Below are positions 1-5,234 of a DNA stretch of 13,931 bases, in pieces; the stretch's first letter is position 1, and the number at the start of each line of letters is the position of its first letter. Location: NCBI GenBank assembly GCA_025454075.1, contig JALOPD010000077.1:1-13931 (forward strand), written 5' to 3'. Made by a program: the position numbers and the translations under genes. The notes beneath the pieces are model-generated. The model was not told the origin of the DNA and made no database searches. It was given only the letters and a program-made list of their open reading frames with translations. This DNA comes from Desulfobacterales bacterium (GTDB lineage: Bacteria > Desulfobacterota > Desulfobacteria > Desulfobacterales > UBA2174_A).

Positions 1-93
1 GTGGCGACGAACGTTTTTCCGTTGTCACACCCCGCTTAACATACACCGACCTCCGAGGAGAAAATCCTCCGCATAAAACGAAGTCGATTGTTC

Positions 94-172
94 TGTGGGA
101 GTGACTTCCAGCCACGACCTGATGCGGTTGATAGAATCACCTTCTCGATCGCGGCAGGATGCCGCTCCCACA
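94..172. repeat. REP-like palindromic element, copy A
   Basis: Two roughly 24-base arms face each other. The left arm is 94-117 (TGTGGGAGTGACTTCCAGCC and four more bases) and the right arm is 149-172, ending GCCGCTCCCACA. Each arm can fold into its own small hairpin and the two arms are near reverse complements. The same arm sequence recurs at 5098-5165 and 7187-7240. The left arm is the most diverged of the three. The element ends 26 bases before the tatD-family start codon, so the long open frame that runs upstream of that ATG is repeat sequence, not protein. No REP-associated (RAYT) transposase is present in the window. Confidence 0.8.
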
Positions 173-198
173 AGACAGAGATCCACTTTCTATCGCAA

Positions 199-981
199 AT
201 GAACTCAACTCTCCTCTCCCTCCTCGACACCCACGCCCACCTGTGCAACCCGGAATTCGACCATGACCTGGGCGAGGTTCTCGCGCGAGCGCGCGCAGCG
301 GGGGTCGGGGCCGTCATCGCGGTCGGCGAAACCCTGGCCGATGCGGAACTAAACCTCAATCTTGCCGAGAAGCTCCCCATGGTAAAACCCGCGGCCGGGC
401 TGTATCCCACCTTTCTCGACCGCGATCAGACCGAAGAGATGCACACTTTCATCCGCAGCCACCGGGCACAACTTGCCGCCATCGGCGAAGTCGGCCTGGA
501 CTATTGGGCCGTCAAGGAAGAAGCGGACCGTGAGCTGCAGCGCGAAATCTTCAAGGGTTTCATCCATCTTTCGCAGGAGCTGGGTCTGCCGCTCAATGTC
601 CACTCGCGCTCGGCTGGCCGCCATGTCGTCGCCATGCTGCTCGAAGAGGGCGCCACCCGGGTGCAGCTGCACGCCTTCGACGGCAAGGCATCGGCGGCCC
701 TGCCGGCAGTGGAAGCCGGATACTTCTTTTCCATACCCCCATCGGTAGTCCGCTCGCAGCAGAAGCAGAAACTGGTCAAGCACCTGCCGCTCACCTGCCT
801 GCTGGTTGAAACCGACAGCCCCGTGCTCGGACCCGAACCCGGCGTCCGCAACGAGCCCGCCAACCTCCCCCTCGCCATCCGCGCCATCGCCGAAATCAAG
901 TCACTCCCCGAACAATCGGTCGCGGAGGCCGTATCCGAAAACACGGCCCGCCTGTATGGATCTCTCCTTTCGATTTCATAG
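199..981 (+). CDS. TatD-family metal-dependent hydrolase
   Basis: This is a 260-aa TIM-barrel hydrolase of the TatD family, whose members are cytoplasmic divalent-metal-dependent nucleases or phosphoesterases. The metal ligands expected for the family are all visible: H12 and H14 in the N-terminal D-T-H-A-H motif, E97 in GEVGLD, H135 in NVHSR, H158 in LHAFDG and D206 in VETDSP. Length is typical (about 255-265 aa). The ATG at 199 was chosen because the family starts just before the D-T-H-A-H strand and because sequence further upstream is the REP-like repeat. The Shine-Dalgarno is weak (AGAG at about 177). It stands alone, with no obvious partner gene. The exact substrate cannot be told from sequence; TatD, YcfH and YjjV paralogues are hard to separate. 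Confidence 0.9.
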   Translation: MNSTLLSLLDTHAHLCNPEFDHDLGEVLARARAAGVGAVIAVGETLADAELNLNLAEKLPMVKPAAGLYPTFLDRDQTEEMHTFIRSHRAQLAAIGEVGLDYWAVKEEADRELQREIFKGFIHLSQELGLPLNVHSRSAGRHVVAMLLEEGATRVQLHAFDGKASAALPAVEAGYFFSIPPSVVRSQQKQKLVKHLPLTCLLVETDSPVLGPEPGVRNEPANLPLAIRAIAEIKSLPEQSVAEAVSENTARLYGSLLSIS

Positions 982-1031
982 CTTACGAGACCGGAAGATG
1001 GGGTGCATAGAATCAATCATCAATACCCGTC

Positions 1032-1062
1032 ACGGATGCCCGTATGTTACGGATGCCCGTAT
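1032..1062 (+). repeat. Tandem 14-bp direct repeat next to a promoter (operator candidate)
   Basis: ACGGATGCCCGTAT occurs perfectly at 1032-1045 and again at 1049-1062, a 17-base period. The block is flanked by TCAATAC (1020-1026) and GTATTGA (1059-1065), which are reverse complements. The second copy abuts the -35 element of the promoter at 1062-1090. Such placement fits binding of a regulator, but no cognate regulator can be named. Confidence 0.55.
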
Positions 1063-1090
1063 TGACCCGCAAAGCGTTCTTGGTTACAAT
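1062..1090 (+). promoter_or_regulatory. Sigma70-type promoter for the 40-codon ORF
   Basis: TTGACC (1062-1067) and TACAAT (1085-1090) are separated by exactly 17 bases. Each hexamer matches the sigma70 consensus at five of six positions. Transcription would start near 1097, giving a leader of about 64 bases before the ATG at 1161. This is the best sigma70 match noticed in the window. Confidence 0.65.
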
Positions 1091-1160
1091 ATCGTTGTCA
1101 TCGCAGAATTGACCACTCTTCCGATGGAGTTCCTTTTTTTCCGCAAACAGGAGAAACAGC

Positions 1161-1283
1161 ATGCCTTCTCCGCGCAACCTCAAAATAATACTGAACGAAT
1201 ACCGCCGACGCCTTGTTGAAATCATAGGCAAAGAAGCGAGAGGGTCGCATCTCAAATATTTATTATATGATTCAAATAATTAA
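1161..1283 (+). CDS. Small hypothetical protein (40 aa), possible remnant
   Basis: The ATG at 1161 follows a good ribosome binding site (AGGAG at 1149-1153, seven bases upstream) and a near-consensus promoter, and runs 40 codons to TAA. The product is basic: an N-terminal helix-like segment (residues about 6-23, rich in L, I, R and E) followed by an aromatic tail containing K-Y-L-L-Y. The first 25 residues resemble the short helix that precedes the nucleotidyltransferase domain in MNT-type proteins (L-N-E-Y-R-R-R-L pattern), so this may be the N-terminal stub of such a gene with the rest lost. It could equally be a genuine small protein. It is more AT-rich than its neighbours and lies just before a candidate attC site, which hints at acquired DNA. 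Confidence 0.45.
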   Translation: MPSPRNLKIILNEYRRRLVEIIGKEARGSHLKYLLYDSNN

Positions 1284-1328
1284 GATTTAATGGGTGACCC
1301 TCACGTTGCTCTTCACTTGAAAGCTAGC

Positions 1329-1385
1329 CGCTAACCAGGCAATGCAGCCGACCGGCAGGGCCAGCGATTGATTGCTACGTTAGAA
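1329..1385 (+). repeat. Candidate integron attC recombination site
   Basis: CTAAC (1331-1335) pairs perfectly with GTTAG (1379-1383), as R'' and R' boxes do. After a 3/3 unpaired spacer, GCAAT (1339-1343) pairs with ATTGC (1371-1375). G1344 would then be an extrahelical base before CA/TG pairing continues (1345-1346 with 1369-1370). Order of boxes, unpaired spacer, an extrahelical base and a total length of 57 bases are all attC features. The outer bases of the seven-base boxes deviate from RYYYAAC and GTTRRRY. No integrase and no second attC site were found in the window, so this would be an isolated site or a fortuitous imperfect palindrome. Confidence 0.45.
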
Positions 1386-1401
1386 ACTAGAGGATTGCAT
1401 T

Positions 1402-1794
1402 ATGCGCAAGATAGTCTCATCAGGCTCGCCTTTCGAACCGCAAATCGGCTTTTCACGGGCTGTCCGGGTGGGGGCATTCGTCGCCGTCTCCGGCACGGCA
1501 CCCATAGATCCCGGGGGCGGTGTCGCGGCTGCCGGCGACGTTTATGGTCAAACCAGACGCTGCCTTGAAATCATAGCTCAGGCGGTGGCCGATGCAGGCC
1601 TGTCCCTGAACAGCGTCGTGCGCACGCGTGTCATGCTGACCGACATATCGCGCTGGCAGGAGGCCGCGCGCGCACACGGTGAGTTCTTCTCCGCCATACG
1701 GCCCGCTTGCACATTCGTGGAGGTGAAGGGTCTCATCAACCCGGAGTGGCTGGTTGAACTGGAGGCCGACTGCATCGCTGAAACGGACTCCTGA
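1402..1794 (+). CDS. Rid-family (YjgF/YER057c/UK114) protein lacking the RidA arginine
   Basis: This 130-aa protein spans the whole Rid fold. It contains the V-A-V-S-G-T-A-P-I-D segment (27-36), the V-V-R-T-R-V-M-L-T-D strand (72-81), and the C-terminal F-V-E-V-K-G and L-V-E-L-E-A-D strands. Rid proteins are small cytoplasmic trimers. Those with an arginine just before the V-E-V strand (Arg105 in enteric RidA) hydrolyse reactive imines/enamines made by PLP enzymes. Aligning on V-E-V, that position is Cys103 here, so classical RidA imine deaminase activity is unlikely; other Rid subfamilies (Rid4-7) also lack the arginine and have unclear roles. The ATG at 1402 has AGAGGA eight bases upstream. 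The gene begins 16 bases after a candidate attC site, as a cassette gene would. Confidence 0.85.
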   Translation: MRKIVSSGSPFEPQIGFSRAVRVGAFVAVSGTAPIDPGGGVAAAGDVYGQTRRCLEIIAQAVADAGLSLNSVVRTRVMLTDISRWQEAARAHGEFFSAIRPACTFVEVKGLINPEWLVELEADCIAETDS

Positions 1795-2207
1795 CCCTTT
1801 GCTCCGGCCCGTTCAGGATGGGGCACCGGGGATTGTTTCATTATTGAATTAGTTTGAGCTCATCATTTTTCTGCCGGCATTGGAGCAGTTTGCCTGTCGG
1901 CACATAATGAAAACACGTGACCGCTGCCGCTGAGTCTTAGCCGATGAAGAGAAGGTATTGGGAACGCGCTGATTCAGGAACATTCCGGGGCTTGTCCATG
2001 AGGGAGTACCGCAAGAGGTCTTTCTGGCCTTGTCCTTGGTTGGGCATGTCCCTCAGGGCATCGTTGAGTTTCACAAGGGATTCAAAGCGGAAGGCCAACA
2101 AGAGGGCGCAGGCGACGCTTGACAGCGCGCCTGACCCTCGACTTTGGGTGTCATGCAAATACCCTGCGGCGTACTGAGTATCAGTGCTGAATACGGAGTT
2201 CCACGCC
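1795..2207. other. Gene-poor stretch with a possible broken leftward frame
   Basis: No confident gene lies in these 413 bases. On the minus strand a frame is open from about 2200 down to a TAA at 1937-1939 and reads like protein in its last 60 codons (F-R-F-E-S-L-V-K-L-N-D-A-L pattern), but it has no ribosome binding site or recognisable domain and its upstream part collides with the gene at 2208. It may be a gene remnant. A 13-base dyad, ACTGA-GTA-TCAGT (2173-2185), sits just upstream of the small gene at 2208 and could be an operator. Confidence 0.3.
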
Positions 2208-2528
2208 ATGAAGATTGACATCGACAAATTGACCGAATCAGAGCTCATCGACCTCAACAACCGCGTTGTTGCGCGCCTGAAGTTCCTTCACTAGATGCGA
2301 ACTCACGCATGCATGCTCGACTTCAGCATTGGCGAAACCGTCGCGTTTCAACCCGATGGGCATCCTGTACTCACCGGCATCATCTCCAAATACAACCGCA
2401 AGACGGTCACGGTTATCGCAACGAACGGGCAGCAGTGGAATGTTTCTCCTTCGCTCCTGCACAAGTCCGAGTCGTCTGCAGCCGCAGCACCTGGTTCAGC
2501 GCAAGTCATCACCATGCCCAGGAAATAG
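2208..2528 (+). pseudogene. Small conserved-type protein interrupted by an in-frame TAG at codon 29
   Basis: The ATG at 2208 has GGAG nine bases upstream. The frame reads 28 codons (M-K-I-D-I-D-K-L-T-E-S-E-L start, helical), meets TAG at 2292-2294, and continues immediately in the same frame from ATG 2295 for 77 more codons. The second part has a beta-rich core (F-S-I-G-E-T-V-A-F-Q-P, then K-Y-N-R-K-T-V-T-V-I and Q-W-N-V-S-P) that looks like a small SH3-like barrel. From memory, a family of about 85-105 aa proteins joins just such an N-terminal helix to this barrel in one uninterrupted chain, with glutamine common at the junction; CAG to TAG would be one transition. The gene is therefore probably a recent pseudogene, or it is expressed by amber readthrough or by reinitiation at the adjoining ATG. 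The function is unknown. Confidence 0.55.
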
Positions 2529-2719
2529 GCATTTCGGATCGATAAGGAAATAATCCCACCCCGATAGCCAACCGTGTCGCTCACGAGGGACGTGGGGGAA
2601 CTGCGGCCATTTTCAAAGTGAATTGCGTCTCGCCAAAACGCTTTAAATGCATTATGGTGCGACGGCGTTCAGGTTGCCGGTCTAACCGTGCCGTGTAATA
2701 CATCGACCAAGGAGGGAGC

Positions 2720-2995
2720 ATGATTGCCCACTTCGTTCATGACGGAAAAAAGGCGCGCGACACCATCTATCTGCCCGACATGGGCTGTTTCGTGCCCGTC
2801 GACAAAAAGGCCATGGAGCGTTTCATTTCGGTAAAACCCGATTTCGCCAACTGGACGGGCCAGGCCTGCGCCGTCGTCGAACCCGAGGAGTTCGGGACCG
2901 TGGTCGCCACCCGCGACGACCAGGGAGACGTCTGCATCGTCCGGCAGGACTTGTGGCGGGAGCGGATGTTTGCCCATCTGGGGAACCCAATATGA
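2720..2995 (+). CDS. Hypothetical protein, 91 aa
   Basis: The ATG at 2720 follows a very strong ribosome binding site (AAGGAGG at 2709-2715, four bases before the start). The product is small, soluble and acidic, with no signal peptide or membrane segment. It contains three cysteines (C23, C50, C72) and a tryptophan-rich C-terminal part (N-W-T-G around 44-47, L-W-R-E-R at 78-82). No known domain is recognised. The strong translation signal and the absence of frame defects make it a credible gene. It lies 89 bases ahead of hisN in the same direction, possibly co-transcribed, though an inverted repeat (2991-3028) intervenes. Confidence 0.7.
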   Translation: MIAHFVHDGKKARDTIYLPDMGCFVPVDKKAMERFISVKPDFANWTGQACAVVEPEEFGTVVATRDDQGDVCIVRQDLWRERMFAHLGNPI

Positions 2996-3028
2996 ATTGA
3001 TCTGCGAAGGGCTGCCGGTAAATTCATA
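2991..3028. repeat. Short inverted repeat over the stop codon of the 91-aa gene
   Basis: TATGAATT (2991-2998) and AATTCATA (3021-3028) are perfect 8-base reverse complements, 22 bases apart. The left arm contains the TGA stop of the preceding gene. There is no T-tract, so it is not a classical terminator; an operator or an mRNA-processing hairpin is possible. Confidence 0.3.
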
Positions 3029-3084
3029 TGCAGGGAAGGTGGGCACACTGATCCTATGACCCGAACGATAGCGAGAGGAAAAGC

Positions 3085-3864
3085 ATGGCTTTATCTCGTT
3101 TGCACGAATATGTGGAATTCGCCGTCCAGACCGCCCACGAAGCCGGCCGCCTGACCCTCGGTTATTTCCGGACCGAACTGCAGCCGGAGATGAAGGCCGA
3201 CGACACGCCGGTCACGATGGCCGACCGCAAGGCGGAGGAGCTGATCCGCCGGCGAATCGAGCAGCGCTTCCCCAGGCACCGCATCGTCGGCGAGGAGTTC
3301 GGCACGACCGTCGCCGACGCATCCGCGCCCTGCTGGTGGATCGATCCCATCGACGGCACCAAGGCTTTTGTCCGCGGGGTGCCGCTGTACGGGGTCCTCA
3401 TCGGGCTGGAGATCGAAAAACGCATTGTCGCCGGGGCGGCCTATTTCCCGGCCCTGGATGAAATGCTCTATGCGGCCGACGGCGCCGGGTGTTTTTTAAA
3501 CGGCCGGCGCTGCCGGGTGAGCACCGCTCAGAGCCTCGCGCGCAGCATCGTCTCCTTCACCAACGCCGCCAGTTTCAAGGCCGCCGGACGGGACGCGGCC
3601 TGGCAGCGAATTCTTGACGTCGCCTATCACGGCGCCGGCTGGTCCGACGCCTACGGCCACGCCCTGGTGGCCGCGGGGCGCCTGGAGCTTATGCTGGACC
3701 CCATCATGAACCCCTACGACTGCGGGCCCTTCCCGGTCATTCTCCGGGAGGCCGGCGGCTACTTCGGCGACTGGTCCGGCAACGAAACCATTTACGGCAA
3801 CGAAGCCCTGAGCACCACGCGTGACCTGCTCCCGGAAGTGCTGCGGTTGATCCGGGGGGGTTGA
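3085..3864 (+). CDS. hisN: Inositol-monophosphatase-family phosphatase, probable histidinol-phosphatase (HisN type)
   Basis: This 259-aa protein belongs to the Mg2+-dependent, Li+-sensitive phosphatase superfamily. The metal ligands are visible: E70 in GEEFG, D87 and D90 in W-I-D-P-I-D-G-T (85-92), and D212 in N-P-Y-D. The segment D-A-Y-G-H-A-L-V-A-A-G-R-L-E-L (188-202) followed by N-P-Y-D and R-E-A-G-G (221-225) is the HisN-type arrangement rather than the W-D-x-A-A-G of classical inositol monophosphatases. HisN removes phosphate from L-histidinol phosphate, the penultimate step group of histidine synthesis. No other his gene is near, so the substrate could instead be another small phosphate ester (inositol phosphate, PAP). 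The ATG at 3085 has AGAGG about ten bases upstream. Confidence 0.8.
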   Translation: MALSRLHEYVEFAVQTAHEAGRLTLGYFRTELQPEMKADDTPVTMADRKAEELIRRRIEQRFPRHRIVGEEFGTTVADASAPCWWIDPIDGTKAFVRGVPLYGVLIGLEIEKRIVAGAAYFPALDEMLYAADGAGCFLNGRRCRVSTAQSLARSIVSFTNAASFKAAGRDAAWQRILDVAYHGAGWSDAYGHALVAAGRLELMLDPIMNPYDCGPFPVILREAGGYFGDWSGNETIYGNEALSTTRDLLPEVLRLIRGG

Positions 3865-3977
3865 ATTTCAAAATAACGCTTGCCGCCCTGCCGGCGCAGT
3901 ATTAGACTGCCGGTGCTGCTCAGGCAAAGGGAGCGCGTGCGGCTCAACATTCTTTGGATCACAAAAGGAGGAACATC

Positions 3978-4427
3978 ATGGGTATGAAGGGGGTTGAAAA
4001 AATTTCTTCATTGGACCCGACGAAGGCGGCGTTTTCGCTGTTTGACGAGTTCAAGAACTTCGCGTTCAAGGGCAACGTGATCGACCTGGCGGTCGGCGTC
4101 ATCATCGGCGCGGCCTTCGGCAAGATCATCGATTCACTGGTCAAGAACATCATCATGCCGTTCATCAGTCTTTTCATGCCGGGGGACCAGGGCTACGCAG
4201 GCTGGAAGTGGATGATCCAGGGTGTGGAAATCCCCTATGGCCTCTTTATCGGCGAGATCGTCAACTTCCTGGTCGTCGCCCTGGCGCTGTTCATCTTCAT
4301 CGTTAAGTTTTTAGGATGGATCATGAAGTCCAAGAAGGAGGAAGCGACCGCTCCCGCCCCACCCCCCCCGCCGCCCAAGGACCAGGAGCTTTTGACCGAG
4401 ATCCGGGACCTGCTGAAAAAAAACTGA
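3978..4427 (+). CDS. mscL: Large-conductance mechanosensitive channel MscL
   Basis: MscL is the homopentameric inner-membrane pore that opens under membrane tension to release solutes after osmotic downshock. The 149-aa protein has the family hallmark F-K-N-F-A-F-K-G-N-V-I-D-L-A-V-G (25-40) and G-A-A-F-G-K-I (44-50) in TM1, a periplasmic loop (about 66-85), TM2 (about 92-114) and the C-terminal helix L-L-T-E-I-R-D-L-L-K (138-147) that forms the cytoplasmic bundle. Two things differ from the E. coli protein: an N-terminal extension of about 19 residues before the first amphipathic helix, and a run of seven prolines (128-134) in the linker to the bundle. The start at 3978 is set by AAAGGAGG 6-8 bases upstream. 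An in-frame upstream ATG at 3954 would overlap that site. Confidence 0.95.
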   Translation: MGMKGVEKISSLDPTKAAFSLFDEFKNFAFKGNVIDLAVGVIIGAAFGKIIDSLVKNIIMPFISLFMPGDQGYAGWKWMIQGVEIPYGLFIGEIVNFLVVALALFIFIVKFLGWIMKSKKEEATAPAPPPPPPKDQELLTEIRDLLKKN

Positions 4428-4802
4428 AACGGGCCACACCGGTCCGATCACCGATCCATGCGGATAACGACCGGCAGGCGTGAGTTCGCACTCGCCGAGG
4501 GGAAGGCTCGCACACATGCTTTTCCCTCATCATTTTCCTGCAAGCAGCATCGCCAACCTCATCGTCATCGAGCAGGCCGCGGCGTGCGGCGTCAACATCA
4601 TCTTCCGCGACCACGCCCGCGTGGGGGGCTCCGTCACCCTCGCGTCCCTGGCCGTGCTGGCCGCCTGGATCGGACCCCGATAGGACGTTGTCCTTCCTTT
4701 GACTCGGGCCGTGTTTCGTGGCATGTAGAAACCGTCAACCCTTAAGCCGTGCGCCCCGGAGCCGGTTTCGCGCTCGAGAGGCCCATCGTTCTGCAGAACC
4801 CC
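4428..4802. other. Mostly non-coding gap holding a transporter remnant
   Basis: The gap between mscL and the MoaD-like gene contains the transporter remnant at 4516-4683. A -35-like TTGACT at 4699-4704 lies 99 bases before the MoaD-like start, but no convincing -10 hexamer accompanies it. No terminator with a T-tract was found after mscL. Confidence 0.4.
4516..4683 (+). pseudogene. C-terminal remnant of an ArsB/CitMHS/SLC13-like anion transporter
   Basis: From about 4540 to the TAG at 4681-4683 the frame encodes A-S-S-I-A-N-L-I-V-I-E-Q-A, then I-I-F-R-D-H-A-R-V-G and a hydrophobic helix T-L-A-S-L-A-V-L-A-A-W-I-G. This order (a G/A-S-x-A-N motif, a short linker ending in F-x-x-Y/H-x-R-V-G, and a last membrane helix) is the usual C-terminal end of ion-transporter-superfamily permeases such as ArsB and CitMHS/SLC13-like proteins. 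The roughly 350-400 residues that should precede it are absent in all frames upstream. The only ATG in frame near the start is at 4516, without a ribosome binding site. A dead fragment is much more likely than a functional short protein. Confidence 0.55.
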
Positions 4803-5066
4803 ATGAACATCACGCTCACCTGCGGCTCCGAAAGATTGGTCGGCGGCTGGCCCGGCGAATCTCCACCGACCGTGGAACAGCTGCTGAACTCCGTCGGAAA
4901 CACCCGCCCGCAGCTGATCGCGAGTTGGTGCGATGAGCGGGGACGCCTGCGGGAGTCTCTGCCGGTTTTCATCAACGGCGAACACATGCGTTTCCGTCAG
5001 GGGCTTCAGACCGAACTGAAGGACGAAGACGAGGTGTACGTCATCCCCTTGATTGCGGGGGGATAG
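4803..5066 (+). CDS. MoaD/ThiS-like sulfur-carrier protein
   Basis: This 87-aa protein has the ubiquitin-like beta-grasp pattern and ends exactly in G-G (I-P-L-I-A-G-G-stop). In MoaD/ThiS proteins that diglycine is adenylated and thiocarboxylated to donate sulfur for molybdopterin or thiazole. Internal landmarks are P-T-V-E-Q-L-L near residue 22, P-V-F-I-N-G-E in the middle and D-E-D-E-V-Y-V-I-P before the tail, which fits MoaD. The next intact gene is a tungstopterin enzyme, so a role in supplying sulfur for its bis-pterin cofactor is a reasonable inference. The ATG at 4803 matches the start of the first beta strand but has no Shine-Dalgarno; a GTG at 4749 is an alternative adding 18 residues. 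Confidence 0.8.
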   Translation: MNITLTCGSERLVGGWPGESPPTVEQLLNSVGNTRPQLIASWCDERGRLRESLPVFINGEHMRFRQGLQTELKDEDEVYVIPLIAGG

Positions 5067-5097
5067 ACCTTCGAAGGAAAGCGGCCCTGATCGGGTT

Positions 5098-5165
5098 TGT
5101 GAGAGCGGCTTTCCAGCCGCGGCCGTGCCGGCGCGATGAAATCGCGGCAAGATGCCGCTCCCACA
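5098..5165. repeat. REP-like palindromic element, copy B
   Basis: The left arm (5098-5121) reads TGTGAGAGCGGCTTTCCAGC then CGCG, and the right arm (5142-5165) reads TCGCGGCAAGATGCCGCTCC then CACA. Each arm forms a hairpin with a GCGGC stem and the arms are near reverse complements. It matches copies A and C. It lies in the 168-base gap between the MoaD-like gene and aor, where it could shape mRNA stability or termination between the two. Confidence 0.85.
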
Positions 5166-5234
5166 ACAATGCTAAAAATGCGTTTCGGGCAGGCCGGCGA
5201 CCACCAGCCAACCAACGAACATAAGGAGGGCACC

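Larger units (their letters stand above)
982..1160. other. Intergenic leader with promoter and tandem repeat
   Basis: This gap separates the TatD-family gene from a 40-codon ORF. It holds the direct repeat at 1032-1062 and the promoter-like sequence at 1062-1090, both listed separately. No terminator hairpin was found directly after the TatD-family stop. The stretch is less GC-rich than the flanking genes. Confidence 0.5.

Noticed and set aside
36..75. A short hairpin GGAG-AAAAT-CTCC near the left edge
   Set aside because: It has no T-tract and no gene is visible to its left. It is too short to call.
88..198. N-terminal extension of the TatD-family frame
   Set aside because: It translates REP-like copy A and lies before the conserved first strand of the family.
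1944..2177. A 77-codon plus-strand frame, basic and Trp/Arg-rich
   Set aside because: There is no ribosome binding site and no family likeness. The opposite strand reads more like protein, and even that is weak.
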